Positions 10,664 through 21,959 of a DNA stretch of 64,000 nucleotides are shown here, one piece after another. The translations under genes were made by a program, and so were the position numbers. How positions within the stretch are numbered: the first letter of the stretch is position 1; every line of letters starts with the position of its first letter. The notes beneath the pieces were generated by a model that worked only from the letters and a program-made list of their open reading frames with translations, did not search any database and was not told the origin of the DNA. Origin of the DNA: Saccopteryx bilineata (lineage: Eukaryota; Chordata; Mammalia; Chiroptera; Emballonuridae); the NCBI RefSeq assembly GCF_036850765.1, contig NC_089491.1, forward strand, positions 133,416,266 to 133,480,265, read 5' to 3'.

Positions 10664-10944
10664 AAAGGCAAATTCCAAACAGAGCAAAGACATGAAAACA
10701 AGGAAGTTCTAGGAAAAAAAGCTTAGACAAATGTATTTATATTCTGGGAATGAAAAAAAGCATTCCAAAGGATATAAACCAAAATGCTGCAAAAAGAACA
10801 AAAAAAAGTGACTGGTAAGCCCGAGTACATAAAAATTAAAAATGTATGTATGGGGGAAAATCACAAAATAAATCTAAAGGGTAACAATAAACTGGAAAGA
10901 TATCTGCAATACCTACTAAAAACAAAGAGTCTTGAGTTTCTTCT

Positions 10945-11302
10945 ATTTCTTTTTTATTTCTTTCTTTTTTTTTTCCCCTGAAGCTGGAAACGGGGAGAGA
11001 CAGTCAGACAGACTCCCGCATGCGCCAACTGGGATCCACCCGGCACACCCACCAGGGGGCGTCGCTCTGCCGCGACCAGAGCCACTCTAGCGCCTGGGGC
11101 AGAGGCCAAGGAGCCATCCCCGGCGCCCGGGACATCTTTGCTCCAATGGAGCCTTGGCTGCGGGAGGGGAAGAGAGAGACAAAGAGGAAGGAGGGGGGGT
11201 GGAGAAGCAAATGGGCGCCTCTCCTATGTGCCCTGGTCGGAATCGAACCCGGGTCCCCCGCATGCCAGGCCGACGCTCTACCGCTGAGCCAACCAGCCAG
11301 GG
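10945..11302 (-). mobile_element. SINE family A, young-looking, with TSD
   Basis: Reverse copy with intact head (CCGCTGAGCCAACCAGCCAG) and box B (GGAATCGAACCC). The duplication AGTTTCTTCTATTTCT lies on both sides. CpG-rich and little diverged. Confidence 0.9.
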
Positions 11303-11767
11303 CAAGTTTCTTCTATTTCTAAGCAATACATGTCATCACCTAACAGCCAAAGGAAATGCTCACTTGCAAATTTTTGTAAATCCTAAAGATCTACATTTCC
11401 CATAGCCAGTTCAACAAATATTTTAGTATCAACTTATGTACACTGTTACTCTGTTGATAGGGAAAAAACTGTCAATAAACACACAGTGAATCTCTGATCA
11501 CCTCTGAAAAATTATCATACATACAAGGACATTTTTGAGAATAAAACAGGCAAGACATCTGTTCCAGAGAACAGGTGTACCCTATGACTGTCTAAGAAAA
11601 AAACAGGAGGTATGGTAACCCTACTTTTTGAAGTTTGGAGTATTTAGTGGAATGAAATACTAGCAAACTATGTAGTAATACAACCCTGATTACTCCTGAC
11701 TTTTCTGCCCTGACACAGAAAATGCTTTTCTCAATAACATACAAACCAAACTAAACTTAACTCATCT

Positions 11768-12148
11768 TTTTTTGTGTGACAGAGACAGAGAGGGACAGAT
11801 AGGGATGGACAGGAAGAAAGATGAGAAGCATCAATTCTTTGCTGCGGCTCCCTTAGTCTCCTTAGCTGTTCATTGACTGCTTTCTAGCATTTGTCTTGAT
11901 ATGGGGGGGGGGGCTACAGCAGAGCGAGTGACACCTTGCTCAAGCCAGCGACCTTGGGCTTCAAACCAGCAACCATAGGGCCATGCCTATGATCCAACAC
12001 CCAAGCCAGTAACCCCACGCTCAAGTTGGTGAGCCCGCACTCAAACCAGATGAGCCCACACTCAAGCCGGCAACCTTGGGGTTTGGAACCTAGGTCCTCC
12101 ACGCTCCAGTCCAACACTCTATCCACTGCATCACCACCTGGTCAGGCT
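11768..12148 (-). mobile_element. SINE family C with TSD
   Basis: Reverse copy ending CACCACCTGGTCAGGCT. AACTTAACTCAT and ACCTTAACTCAT flank it. Confidence 0.85.
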
Positions 12149-12551
12149 AACCTTAACTCATATTTAAATTTGGCTTTATGCCTACAGTTCATACTCTACT
12201 CCTAGCAATATTCATCTAATGTACTCCTGTTTTTAATTTAGAGCCAGTAATATATAAATTCAGAGAAATTTTCTGAACCAAAGATTGGTTTAAATGGTCT
12301 GACAAGGCAACAGACAAGGGAGAAAACATGAGTATGTGATATTGAAGTTTCTTCTCTTGCATTTTCTTGCATTTACTTAACACTTATATGACAGGAAAAA
12401 AAACCATTTTTTTCCCAATAGAGCAAATATAAAGTGCCTATTTTATCATTTGTATTCCTTTAAATCTTGCATGTAAATGAATCTGTATTTTACCCTACTG
12501 GATTCTTCATTCTTGTCTTAAAAGTTTTATTTGTCAAATTAAAACTATACT

Positions 12552-13312
12552 CTTCCCTGGTCACGTAGCTGTTGGTTAGACCGTAGTCCCCACACGCCAA
12601 GGCTGCATGTTCCACCTACTGGTGGGATTCAAATAATTTAACAACCGGTTCTCTGCCCTAATGACTGTTTTAATATAAAAAAATGATATACCAAAAGATA
12701 CTTTATTAGTTTATGCATTTAATACTTAAATAAAAATGATAAAAGAGGCACACAAAACTAGATTGTTATAAAAGAGTTTTAAAATATTAAAGAAAAAATA
12801 TTAAATAATACCTGACAAAAAAACAATACAAGTTGTCACCCCCTGGTAGTTTGGCATTTTTCTCTTTACGTTATATGTCTGTTTACTGAAGTAACAAACG
12901 CAAGGGAATTAAAATGTAGTATTTCATCAAAGGTATAATGAGTTTTATGAAATGAATAAATAAATATCACAAGTATAGTTCTGTCAAATTTTCTTCACCT
13001 ATGGATAAAATGAATGCTTAGAATACACCATTGCGCAGATGAACATTAAAAAAGAGTAAGGAATGTAAATTGTGATTTCCACATTAGGCAGCTGCCCAAG
13101 CACCCAACTTAGAACCCTGATTACAAGTGCCATTTTAACAAACAGTTCGCCAAACTCAACAAAAAAGTAGGTATTGGTTCTGCCAAACCAGTGCAAACCA
13201 GCTGAATCCCACCTCTGGTTCCAACCCTGGTCAGGGCACATACAACCAATGAATTCATAAAAATAAATGGAACAACAAATCGATGTTGTTCTCTCTCTCT
13301 CAAATAATTAAA
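12552..13312 (+). mobile_element. SINE family D split by a hAT MITE
   Basis: The head TTCCCTGGTCACGTAGCTGTTGG runs to about 12,616. The body resumes at 13,218 with GTTCCAACCCTGGTCAGGGC, AATGAATTCATAAAA and a CT-rich end. Confidence 0.75.
12617..13217 (+). mobile_element. 601-bp hAT MITE, GGTGGGATTCA type
   Basis: Starts TACTGGTGGGATTCAAATAA and ends AGCTGAATCCCACCTCTG, inverted termini around a non-coding AT-rich interior. The flanking octamers GTTCCACC and GTTCCAAC fit an 8-bp TSD with one substitution. No transposase remnant is readable. Confidence 0.75.
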
Positions 13313-13442
13313 AAAAACTATACTAAAACTATAAAATTTTTTTTTTACTAAGGTAACTAATTACCCTGTTTGGTTTGCTGGAATCAGAGCAAACTGGTAT
13401 CAAGGGTGCAATTAGAATTCAAAAAATTACACATTTCTCTCC

Positions 13443-13592
13443 TTTTAAAAATATTTATTTTATTGATTTTAGAAAGAGGAAGAGAGAGACAGGAACATCA
13501 ACTTGCTCCCATATGTGCCTTGATGGGACTATTGGATACACAACCTCTACACTTCAGGAGAATGTTCTAACTGAACTATCCAGCCAGGGACA
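13443..13592 (-). mobile_element. SINE family D
   Basis: Reverse copy from TTTATTGATTTTAGAAAGAG to CTATCCAGCCAGGGA. Confidence 0.8.
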
Positions 13593-13597
13593 CATTG

Positions 13598-13735
13598 CTC
13601 TTTTTTTTTAATTTATTTATTTTGCTGATTTAAAAAAATTTTTTAATTTATTGGGTTGACATGACTTGCCACACAGGTTTCAAGTATACAACTCAATATA
13701 ACACCATCCACACATCTAATTTAGTTGATTTGAGA
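13598..13735 (-). mobile_element. L1 3'-end fragment, antisense
   Basis: The T-rich start and TTTATTGGGTTGACATGACTTG resemble the antisense 3' end of the L1 at 52,680 (AATGGTAATGGGATGACATT). Only about 130 bp remain. Confidence 0.5.
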
Positions 13736-13811
13736 GAGGAAAGGGGAAGGACAGAGAAGGGGAGAAACATCAAATGTCAATTTATTATTTTATATATATA
13801 AATATGTGTGT

Positions 13812-13839
13812 ATACACACACACACACACACACACACAC
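13812..13839. repeat. (CA)n microsatellite
   Basis: About fourteen CA units just before the left terminus of the pogo-like transposon. Confidence 0.95.
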
Positions 13840-14189
13840 TGTATCTTTCACTCTGTAAGACGCACTCCCCCCCCCAAAGGGGAGGGGAAAATGCCTGTGT
13901 GTCTTATGGAGAGAATGTTCATTTTTTTTAAGCCGCTGCAGGGTGCTGCGCCAGTAAACATATGTAGAATGAGCGCCAGCGTGAGCGTAATCATACCCGC
14001 CACAGCGGAGTGTGGAACCCCAGCATCTGCTGAGTGATCTCCTGGTTCCAGTTTCCACAGTTGCATGCAGTGCAGGAGGGAAGGCAAGCGACGTGTGGGC
14101 ACATTCATCTGGCTCATCAAGGGCAGACGTGAGAGGCAAGCTGCAGTGATGGAGGGCTGCGCTGCAGCTGCTGGAGCTCTGTGTGAAGT

Positions 14190-14649
14190 GCAGAAGTCAC
14201 TTGCTGCCCTATTAGTGCTTGCCCAGTTTAAAGCACATATTAGCAAAACCACAAAAAAAAACCAATTTAAAGTGAAGACCCAACTAGCTGTAATTCCCGG
14301 GGGTCTTACCAGCCAGTTGCAACCTCTTGACATTTCCATCAACAAACTATTTAAAGTCTTTATGTGAGAAGAGTGAAACAAATAGATGGCTGCTGGTAAT
14401 CATGATCTGACACCAACTGGACGAATGAAGAGACCCACTATCACTCAAGTTTGTGAATGGGTGAAAACACCATGGCAGTCAGTGAAGAATTAAACTGTGG
14501 TACAGTCATTCAAAAAATGTGGTATTGCCTGACCTGTGGTGGCACAGTGGGATAAAGCGTCCACCTGGAACACTGAGGTCACTGGTTCCAAATCCTGGGC
14601 TTGCCTGGTCAAGGCACATACAGGAGTTGATGCTTCCTGCTCCTCCCCC

Positions 14650-14684
<35 letters not shown>

Positions 14685-14897
14685 CCTCTTTTCCTTTCTC
14701 TCTTTCTCTCTCCTGAAAAAAAAAAATGGAATAAAGTCTTTAAAAAAAAATGTGGCATTAGCAATGCCTTAGATGGCACTGAAAATGGTATCATATATGA
14801 AAATAGCAAAGAAAGTGATACCAGTGATTGTGAGCAACTGAGCTTCTTAAATTCTGACATTAGCAATGATGAGTTCCTGGGATTCCCAGACAACTAG
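14190..14897 (+). pseudogene. pogo/Tigger-like transposase C-terminal remnant
   Basis: The frame from about 14,190 reads through GGLTSQLQPLDISINKLFK, matching the end of the catalytic domain of pogo/Tigger/JRK-type transposases, then stops at 14,368 and continues with frame changes to about 14,510. After the SINE at 14,527 it resumes near 14,748 as a segment containing ALDGTEN, an acidic serine-rich tail and DEFLGF, ending at 14,897. The N-terminal DNA-binding half and the first catalytic aspartates are absent. The C-terminal ALDGTED...DE pattern recurs in the small relative at 52,348. Non-functional; family known, exact clade not determined. Confidence 0.7.
14527..14745 (+). mobile_element. 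SINE family B nested in the transposon
   Basis: Head GCCTGACCTGTGGTGGCACA, long (TC)n block. AAAAAATGTGGTATT and AAAAATGTGGCATT flank it; the site lies within the transposase remnant. Confidence 0.9.
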
Positions 14898-14994
14898 AAG
14901 AGTATTTGAACATTAAAGTCTCTTCTTATTTGTTAATAACAGTGCTAATGATTGTTAATACTGCTATTGAGTTTACATTGTTGAAATATTTGTT

Positions 14995-15183
14995 TTATTT
15001 ATTTTTAAATTTATTCATTTTAGAGAGGAAAGAGAGTGAGAGAGAAACAGAAAGAGAGAAGGGGGGAGGAGCAGGAAGCATCAACTCCCATATGTGCCTT
15101 GACCAGACAAGTGCAGGGTTTCGAACCGGCGAACTCAGTGTTCCAGGTCGATGCTTTATCCACTGCGCCACCCCAGGTCAGGC
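14995..15183 (-). mobile_element. SINE family B nested in the transposon
   Basis: Reverse copy ending CACCCCAGGTCAGGC. ACATTGTTGAAATATT and ACATTGTGAAATATT form the TSD. Confidence 0.9.
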
Positions 15184-15287
15184 AACATTGTGAAATATTA
15201 TTGTGGTATATTTTATTAAATATTTTAACACACCATTTGGTTCAAAATATTTTTTTTCTTATTTTTCTCCTTAAAACCCTAGGTGCG

Positions 15288-15655
15288 GCCCTGGTCGGTT
15301 GGCTCAGTGGTAGAGCGTCGGCCTGGCATGCAGGAGTCCCTGGTCTGATTCCCGGCCAGGGCACACAGAAGAAGCACCCATCTGTTTCTCCACCCTTCCC
15401 CCTCTCCTTCCTCTGTCTCTCTCTTCCCCTCCCGCAGCCAAGGCTCCACTGGAGCAAAGTTGGCCCGGGCACTGAGGATGGCTCTATGGCCTCTGCCTCA
15501 GGCGCTAGAATGGCTCTGGTTGCAACAGAGCAATGCCCCAGATGGGCAGAGCATCGCCCCCTGGTAGGCATGCCGGGTGGATCCCAGTTGGGTGCATGCG
15601 GGAGTCTGTTTGACTGCCTCCCCGTTTCCAACTTCGGAAAAATACAAAAAAAAAC
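15288..15655 (+). mobile_element. SINE family A nested in the transposon terminus
   Basis: Head GCGGCCCTGGTCGGTTGGCT, 3' end TTTCCAACTTCGGAAAAATA. ACCCTAGGTGC and ACCCTAGATGC flank it, so it split the right-terminal repeat of the pogo-like element. Confidence 0.9.
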
Positions 15656-15721
15656 CCACCCTAGATGCATCTTATGGTCAGGTGCGTCTTATGGAGGGGA
15701 AAATATGGTATATGCATTCCT

Positions 15722-15866
15722 TTTATTTTTTGGAGAGGAAGAGAGACAGAGAGAGAAAAAATCAATTTATTGTTCGTTATGTACTCATTGATTGACTCTT
15801 GTTGATCACACAACCCTGATGTATTGGGAGAATGCTCTAACCAACTGAGCTACCCAGCCAGGGCAA
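15722..15866 (-). mobile_element. SINE family D
   Basis: Reverse copy with an AGAGAGACAGAGAGAG start, CAACCCTGATGTATTGGG and a CTACCCAGCCAGGGC end. Confidence 0.85.
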
Positions 15867-15983
15867 AGTCACACATCTCTTAAATCAGTGCTTTCTCACA
15901 GTAGTTGTTGCAATTACCAGTGCTGCTATCATGTAGTTTTGAAAAATTTACCAGAAATATTTAATATAGAAAGCACAAATTTT

Positions 15984-16307
15984 GCCTGACCAGGTGGTGG
16001 CATAGTGGATAGAGCATCAACCTGGGACGCAGAAGACACAGGTGTGAAACCTAAGGTTGCCAGCTTAAGCATAGGTTCATACAGCTTGAGAGCAGGGTCA
16101 CTGGCTTGAGCCCAAGGTCACTGGCTTGAGCAAAAAGTCACTTGCTCTGCTGTAGTCCCCCCACACACATCAAGGCACATAGGAGAAAGCAGTCAATGAA
16201 CTAAGATGTTACAACGAAGAATTAATGCTTCTCATCTCTCTCCTTCCTGTCTGTCCCTTCTGTCCTTTTCTCTGACTCTCTCACTGTCTCTGTCAAAAAA
16301 ATAAAAA
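15984..16307 (+). mobile_element. SINE family C
   Basis: Head TGCCTGACCAGGTGGTGGCA, GCTTGAGC reiterations, AGCAGTCAATGAAC, CT-rich tail and an A-rich end. Confidence 0.85.
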
Positions 16308-16951
16308 GAATTTTTTTATGATTTTAAATTAAAATTTTAAAAAGCTAGATTAGAGTTTCTCAATTTCCTCTACTTTCCATTCTGATATAATACAGACTTA
16401 GACTCCATTTCTAACTGCAGGGTCAAAATATTTTTTTAAGCTCCTAGGTAAAAGACCAAAATCACAGATTTGAAATCTTCTTGTCCAGTTTTGAAGATCA
16501 CTTCTATTGATATATACTAGAAAATAATATGAAGTTGGCATATAGCTTGAACAAACCAAAACGGATACAAAATAGTTTAACAATATTTCTTTCTAGTTAC
16601 CATTTTTTCTCATACTGTACTTGGAAGCACCATGAGGTACTTCTCTTACATCTTTATGTTCACCTCTGAACACTTTATTCCACTTTACACACTTCAAAAA
16701 TAATTTTCATTTCATTTTCAGTTCCTTATATCAAAAAAATATTTGAAAGTTTTATTCATTTTTAAATTCTGCATCAAGTTGCAATAAATATTTCAAAATC
16801 AAATTGTTCAAGTCACTCAGCTATTCATTTATTTATAATTCTTCTCGGCAATCACTTCACAATTCATTAAGGCACTTTCTCTTTCCTAAGTCACTTGGTT
16901 AAGAAAATCACTTCCAGCCAGTGATATCTAATAACTTTATAAAAACAATTA
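16308..16951. other. AT-rich intronic sequence
   Basis: Nothing recognised. No open frame with splice signals and no clear repeat. Confidence 0.4.
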
Positions 16952-17156
16952 TTGCCTGACCTGTGGTGGCGCAGTGGATAACGCGTCGACCTGGAAATGC
17001 TGAGGTCGCCGGTTCGAAACCCTGGGCTTGCCTGGTCAAGGCACTTATGGGAGTTGATGCTTCCAGCTCCTCCCCCCTTCTCTCTCTCTCTGTCTCTCTC
17101 TCCCCCTCTCTCTCTCCTCTCTAAAAATGAATAAAAAAGAAAAAAAGAAAAAAAAT
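16952..17156 (+). mobile_element. SINE family B, young-looking
   Basis: Head GCCTGACCTGTGGTGGCGCA, box B CGGTTCGAAACC intact and CpGs retained. Close to the apparent consensus of the family in this window. Confidence 0.9.
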
Positions 17157-17278
17157 TATTTAAGCTAATGGGGAAAACTGAGTACTGTGCATGGCACACT
17201 AATACAGACTCCAAGGCCAACCAAAAATATAAAATGTTATCACCTAAAAAAGCAGAAAACTTTGGAAGTCAGATAAAA

Positions 17279-17498
17279 TTTTTTTTAATTGATTTTAGAG
17301 ACAGGGAAAAGGAGAAATAGAAATATTGATTTGTTCCACTTATTTATGCATTCTTTGATTCCTTTTTAAGTTGAATTTGTTGGGGTGACACTGGTTAACA
17401 TAATTATACAGGTGGTTGAATCTTGAATGTACCCTGACTGAGGATGAAACTTACAATCTGGATGATGCTCTAACCAACTGAGCTTCCTGGCCAGGGCC
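17279..17498 (-). mobile_element. SINE family D interrupted by a short L1 3' piece
   Basis: The reverse D copy is split near 17,366-17,412 by a segment with TTGTTGGGGTGACACTGGTT, typical of the antisense L1 3' end. D resumes at ATGTACCCTGACTGAGGATG. Confidence 0.65.
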
Positions 17499-17521
17499 CA
17501 GATAAATTATTTTTATGTGTG

Positions 17522-17600
17522 TCAAACTGGAATACTAAGGTTGCCAATTCGAAACCCTGGGCTTGCCTGGCCAAGGCACATAAAAGCAACTATGAATTGT
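17522..17600 (+). mobile_element. SINE family B, headless fragment
   Basis: Retains ACTGGAATACTAAGGTTGCC and GGGCTTGCCTGGCCAAGGCA; the 5' head and CT-rich tail are missing. Confidence 0.7.
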
Positions 17601-17746
17601 AATATGAGTCCTGGAGATGAATAATAGTGATGGTTGCACTTCTGCATAAATGTACTTAATACCAATAAACTGTACACTTAAAATGGTAAAAATGATATAT
17701 TTTTATATTTTGTTATGTGTATTTTACCATAATTAAAATAATTCTC

Positions 17747-17922
17747 AGCCTGACCTGTGGTGGTGGATAAAGCATCAACCTGGAATGCTGAGGCCGCAGG
17801 TTCAAAACCCCAGGCGTGCCTGGTCATGGCACATATGATAAGCAACTACTATGAGTTGATGCTTCCTGCTCCTCCCCTCCCATTCTCTCTCTCTCCCCTC
17901 TCTCTAAAATCAGTAAACAAAA
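17747..17922 (+). mobile_element. SINE family B
   Basis: Head AGCCTGACCTGTGGTGGTGG, AAGGCCGCAGGTTCAAAACC, CT-rich tail. Confidence 0.85.
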
Positions 17923-17927
17923 AATAA

Positions 17928-18236
17928 TTTTAGCACTGGTCAGATAACTCAATTGGTTAGAGAATCATCCTAATACACCAAGATGTGCGGTTCGATCCCC
18001 AGTCAAGGCACATACAAGAATCAACCAATGAGGGCTGGCCTGTGGATAAGGCATTGACCTGGAATGCTAAAGTTGCCCATTTAAAACCCTGGGCTTGCCT
18101 GGTCAAGGCACATATAAGTTTCCCCCTCCTCCACTCCCCTCCCCTTCTCTCTCTCTTTTTCTCTCTCCAAAATCAGTAAAATCTTAAAAAAGAAAAAAAA
18201 TCAACCAGTGAATGCATAAATAAGTAAAACAACTTA
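17928..18236 (+). mobile_element. SINE family D split by a family B SINE
   Basis: The head TTAGCACTGGTCAGATAACT runs to AATCAACCAATGA. The same 13 bp (AATCAACCAGTGA) reappear after the B insertion, followed by ATGCATAAATAAG. Confidence 0.85.
18033..18200 (+). mobile_element. SINE family B nested in family D
   Basis: Shortened head GGGCTGGCCTGTGGATAAGG, box B region poorly kept, CT-rich tail. Confidence 0.8.
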
Positions 18237-18904
18237 GAAATGTTTCTCTAAAAATCAATTTTAAAAATGTCAACAATGATGTAAAAATTTTAAAAAGTCA
18301 AAATAAAATTTTTTTTAAGTTATGTAAATTATTAAAGCATCAAATGGGTACATAAAAGTCACTTCCTAAATAAGTGGCTTTAAGTATTCATTTTCAGGGA
18401 AAACCTCAAATAGAGATAGAAACCCAACTTAAAAAAAAAAAAAGGAAACACAACCACTGCCAAACAACTAGATTAGACATGACTGGTTGAAAATATTGGG
18501 GGGTAGGAGAAATGGTCTAAAACTAAATAAAATGTTAGCAACCATTAAAAACATGAAAAATTTGTAAACTGTCTCCTTGCTGCTCAAAATTTTAAATAAC
18601 TCCTAAGCAGCCAGAAGAAGAGAGCTGTTTCAAACTTACAGAATTTGTTCTAACAATTTATGTTGAGACACGTTTGACAATTTTGTGAAATATCCAAACA
18701 TTTTTACCTCTTCCCAGAGAGCCACAGTACCTGTCTCCTTCAAAAAGACATGAGAAAAAGAATAATAAACTACTCAAGTCAATACAGCCCTTTGTCTGCA
18801 AGACCAAGTTTAAAAAAAGAAATGTGACATCTAAGTATTACTTTAAACAGGATTCCTTGTCTGCCTGTATATTTCTATTGAAGGATAAAAATCTAAGCAA
18901 TGTA
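18237..18904. other. AT-rich intronic sequence
   Basis: No recognised gene or repeat, apart from homopolymer A tracts near 18,430. Confidence 0.4.
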
Positions 18905-19105
18905 GTGTTTTAATTGCAGCTTAAACATTTACTGGCTGTATAACATCGAGCAAGTTTCTTAAATTCTCTATGCTTTATTTTCTTTATCTCTAAAATGGAG
19001 ATATTACTCTACCTGCCTTATAAGTAGGCTTGAATAAATGCAAATATGCATAAATATTTAACAGGCCTGATACACAGTAAGCATAAGATATGTACATACC
19101 ACTAT
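18905..19105 (+). mobile_element. MIR SINE (ancient)
   Basis: Order of blocks matches the mammalian-wide MIR consensus: TTTACTGGCTGTATAAC, CAAGTTTCTTAAATTCTC, CTCTAAAATGGAGATATTA, then TACCTGCCTTATAAG and ACACAGTAAGCA. Known family; old insertion. Confidence 0.8.
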
Positions 19106-19286
19106 TTTTATACTGTTATTGTTATCACTATTATCTATTTCACTGATTCCAGTTATAAATTAGTAAGCTGCAGTCTCTCCAGAAAAATGCATTCAAGATT
19201 TTGAACCCGACTACAGAGGACTCATAGATCCCAGATGAGAGAAGTCCAAAGCTGATGATCCACATGCAACTTGGTTTATATAGCAA

Positions 19287-19694
19287 AGAGGTTCTTAACT
19301 TCTTCTGTGCCACAGACCTCTTTAGTAGTCTAATTAACCTACAGACCTCACAGAATAACGTTTTTAAGCATACGTATTACTTAGGATCACAAAATAAACC
19401 AATTATATTTTAGTAAGCAAAGTCCTTTTAAAATTCTAATTTAGTAAAAATGTTTTACTAATGCGTTAAATATTAAGTTTTTTTTACATATAACAAGAGT
19501 ATGAGCAAAACAATACTTCAAGATCTGTAAAAACTGCAATAATATTTGAAAATATTTCTCTTGTTACATCCATTGAAATTTTAAATTTTCATTTGTAGAT
19601 TTCAATTAGGAGCCAGGCAATTTTTTTTTCTCCCCTCAACCAAGTTCATGAACTTCCTCAACAGTATCTCAAGAACCAGATCAAGAACCCTTAG
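19287..19694. mobile_element. Ancient hAT-Charlie-like MITE
   Basis: Starts AGAGGTTCTTAACTTCTTCT and ends GATCAAGAACCCTT. The interior has GCCACAGACCTCTTTAGTAG and CAAGTTCATGAACTTCC, as in mammalian hAT-Charlie-derived non-autonomous repeats. TSD not resolved. Confidence 0.6.
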
Positions 19695-19696
19695 CT

Positions 19697-20040
19697 TGCC
19701 TGACTAGGCGGTGGCGCAGTGGATTGAGCATCGGACTGGGATGCCGAGGACCCAGGTTTGAGACCCCGAGATCGCCAGCTTGAACGTGGGCTCATCTGGT
19801 TTGAGCCAAAGCTCTCCAACTTGGACCCAAGGTTGCTGGCTCAAGCAAGGGGTTACTCGGTCTGCTGAAGGTCCATGGTCAAGGCATATATGAGAGGGCA
19901 ATCAATGAACACTAAGGTGTCGCAATGCACAACAAAAAACTAATGATTGATGCTTCTCATCTCTCCATCCCTGTCTATCTCTCTCTCTCTGACTCTCTGT
20001 CTCTGTTAAAAAAATAATAATAAATTAAAAAAAAAAAAAA
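19697..20040 (+). mobile_element. SINE family C with TSD
   Basis: Head GCCTGACTAGGCGGTGGCGC. AAGAACCCTTAGCTT and AAGAACTCTTAGCTT flank it. The insertion lies at the right edge of the hAT-Charlie-like repeat. Confidence 0.9.
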
Positions 20041-20172
20041 AGAACTCTTAGCTTAGGAGCAAAAACCTAAGTTTTAGAGACAGAGATTTATGTTCTAGAA
20101 AAGCCAGACTTCAGACTCTAGTCCTCACATTATTCACACCTGAATGATCTTAAACATCAAACTTCTGAACTG

Positions 20173-20480
20173 CCCTGGCCAGTGGCTCAGTGGATAAAGC
20201 AATGGCCTGGCATATGGATATCCCAGGTTCGAATCTCGATCAGGACACACAGAAGAAATGACCATCTACTTCTCTCCCCTCCCTCTCCCCCTTCTCTCCC
20301 TCTTCTCCTCCCGCAGCCAGTGGCTAAATTTGTTTGAGTATGGCCAGATTTGTTTGAGGATAGCTCTGCTGATTTGAGCATCCGCCCCAGATATGGGTTG
20401 CCAGTTGCCGGTGGATCCCAGTTGGGGCACAGGTGGGAGTCTGCCTCACTATCTCCCCTCTCTCACCTAAAAAAAACAAA
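20173..20480 (+). mobile_element. SINE family A2 with TSD
   Basis: Head TGCCCTGGCCAGTGGCTCAG, 3' end CTCTCACCTAAAAAAAAC. AACTTCTGAACT and AACTTCTGAGCT flank it. Confidence 0.85.
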
Positions 20481-20734
20481 CAAAAACTTCTGAGCTTGGG
20501 TTTACTTATTTAGAATAATTCCTATACCAAGAGGTTATAAGTATCAAATATTAGTTAACAAATGTGAAATGACCAGTGTGGGGTTTTTGTTATTATATAT
20601 TCATCCCAAGTATTTAGCAACATTGTTAATTTTCAGTAAAACTCGTTATGAGAAAAATGTAACACCACATACTGATTCACAAAGCAAACAATTAATGGAA
20701 ACATTAATTTTATGTTAACAGTTTAGTGAGAACC

Positions 20735-20850
20735 ATGATTTGGAATCAGAATGACCTGTATCTAATAAATCTCACTTTCACTACTTTATTTTTACTAAGT
20801 TATTTAACCTCTACATCTCAGTATTTTCACCTGTAAAACAGTGCATCTTT
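20735..20850 (+). mobile_element. MIR SINE fragment
   Basis: GATTTGGAATCAGAATGACC, CTAAGTTATTTAACCTCT and CACCTGTAAAACAG match successive MIR blocks. Confidence 0.65.
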
Positions 20851-21959
20851 TTTTTTTAACAAGATCTAGCTTAGACAATAAATGGAGTTATTATTAAAGT
20901 ACATATTTTTAACAAAGCCAAAGGAATCAATTTGGAACTCAAAAGTTAATTTTGGAATTATGTTGATACAAATAACACTTCACAGCCCTTCTCTTGCAGG
21001 CAAAACATATACACAGTTACATCTGCAGCATTTAAACCGCAAAACATTCTGACACAAACAGGCGTTGTTTAAAATCATACCTGATTTCCTATTCTGCCCA
21101 AAGAAAACCGAGTATAAAAATCCGTAAATAGAATGGGTTCAATTTTAAAACTTTTTGTTATTTACTTGGAATGTCCCAATGAATGCTTATTATCAATGTC
21201 TGACATACTCTAAAATAGCTGTGTCAATTTAAAACCCAATTTAAAAATCTCACATTTATCAGCGACACTGATTAGATCAAAAGTGAGTGCATGTATTTTC
21301 TTTACGCGGAATATTAAAGAATAAAATCCCCTCCCTTTCCCCAAAAAGACTCGTCATAGACTGGCCGATCCATTATACAACCTGTAAATTCCTTCCCTCA
21401 TTGAAAAGATTCTTTTTATGGGCATAGTTAACAAGTGCCAAGTTGCGAAGTTGCGCTTTGCTGGTTTGACGTTTTCACAATGCAAGAACAGTATGATCTG
21501 GAATCTACTCAAAGCTTTAGCCAGGCAGTCAGCTGATGCTCACTGCACACAAGAGAAAGACAGAAATAAGAGAAATTAAACCTCATATTTGTGTAAGGCA
21601 TGTATCCACTACCTAATATTAAAATAGGCCAACAGCAGACGTTCCAATTACAAGTAATTAAAGTATTTATATTGTTAAGTAACAATGAAAAAATAGGCTT
21701 TCCCCCGGACTAGGTTTCTCTCGTTCTTGGAATTTTCCTTGCAAAGGGCTTTCTCACCCCGGAGCCGCTGCTTGAGTAACTTTTACAAAAGGTCAAAGCG
21801 GTGCCTTTCAAGGCTTCCAAACCCTACTGGCTTCTCCTCCGTTCACATTAAGTCACTTTCCACTCACAGAACGTTCCAGAGACCTAGGAACGCGGACCAA
21901 ACAAAATTGGTGGGAGTTTCTAAAAAGAGGCATTTAACTTTCTTTTCAAACACACATAC
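20851..21959. other. LARP4 intron 1 proximal sequence
   Basis: No recognised repeat and a gradual rise in G+C towards the promoter. A short open frame at 21,727-22,059 on the plus strand runs into the CpG island and has no family resemblance, so it is not called a gene. Confidence 0.45.

Larger units (their letters stand above)
13844..15708 (+). mobile_element. pogo/Tc2-like DNA transposon carrying three SINEs
   Basis: The left end (ATCTTTCACTCTGTAAGACG) and the reverse complement of the right end (CCATATTTTCCCCTCCATAA, then GACG) are related termini with the repeated TAAGACGCA motif. Both ends abut a TA. The interior encodes a pogo-type transposase C-terminus. Without the SINEs at 14,527, 14,995 and 15,288 the element would be about 1.1 kb, so it was already internally deleted. 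The CTTATG...GCGTCTTATGG tandem motif near the right end is characteristic. Confidence 0.75.

Noticed and set aside
13848..14381. 177-codon minus-strand frame
   Set aside because: It is the antisense shadow of the pogo transposase remnant plus (CA)n.
15036..15791. 251-codon open frame on the plus strand
   Set aside because: It runs through family B and A SINEs and a pogo terminus; the peptide (LSGRAS...GVPGLIPGQGT) recurs at every family A copy. A repeat shadow, not a gene.
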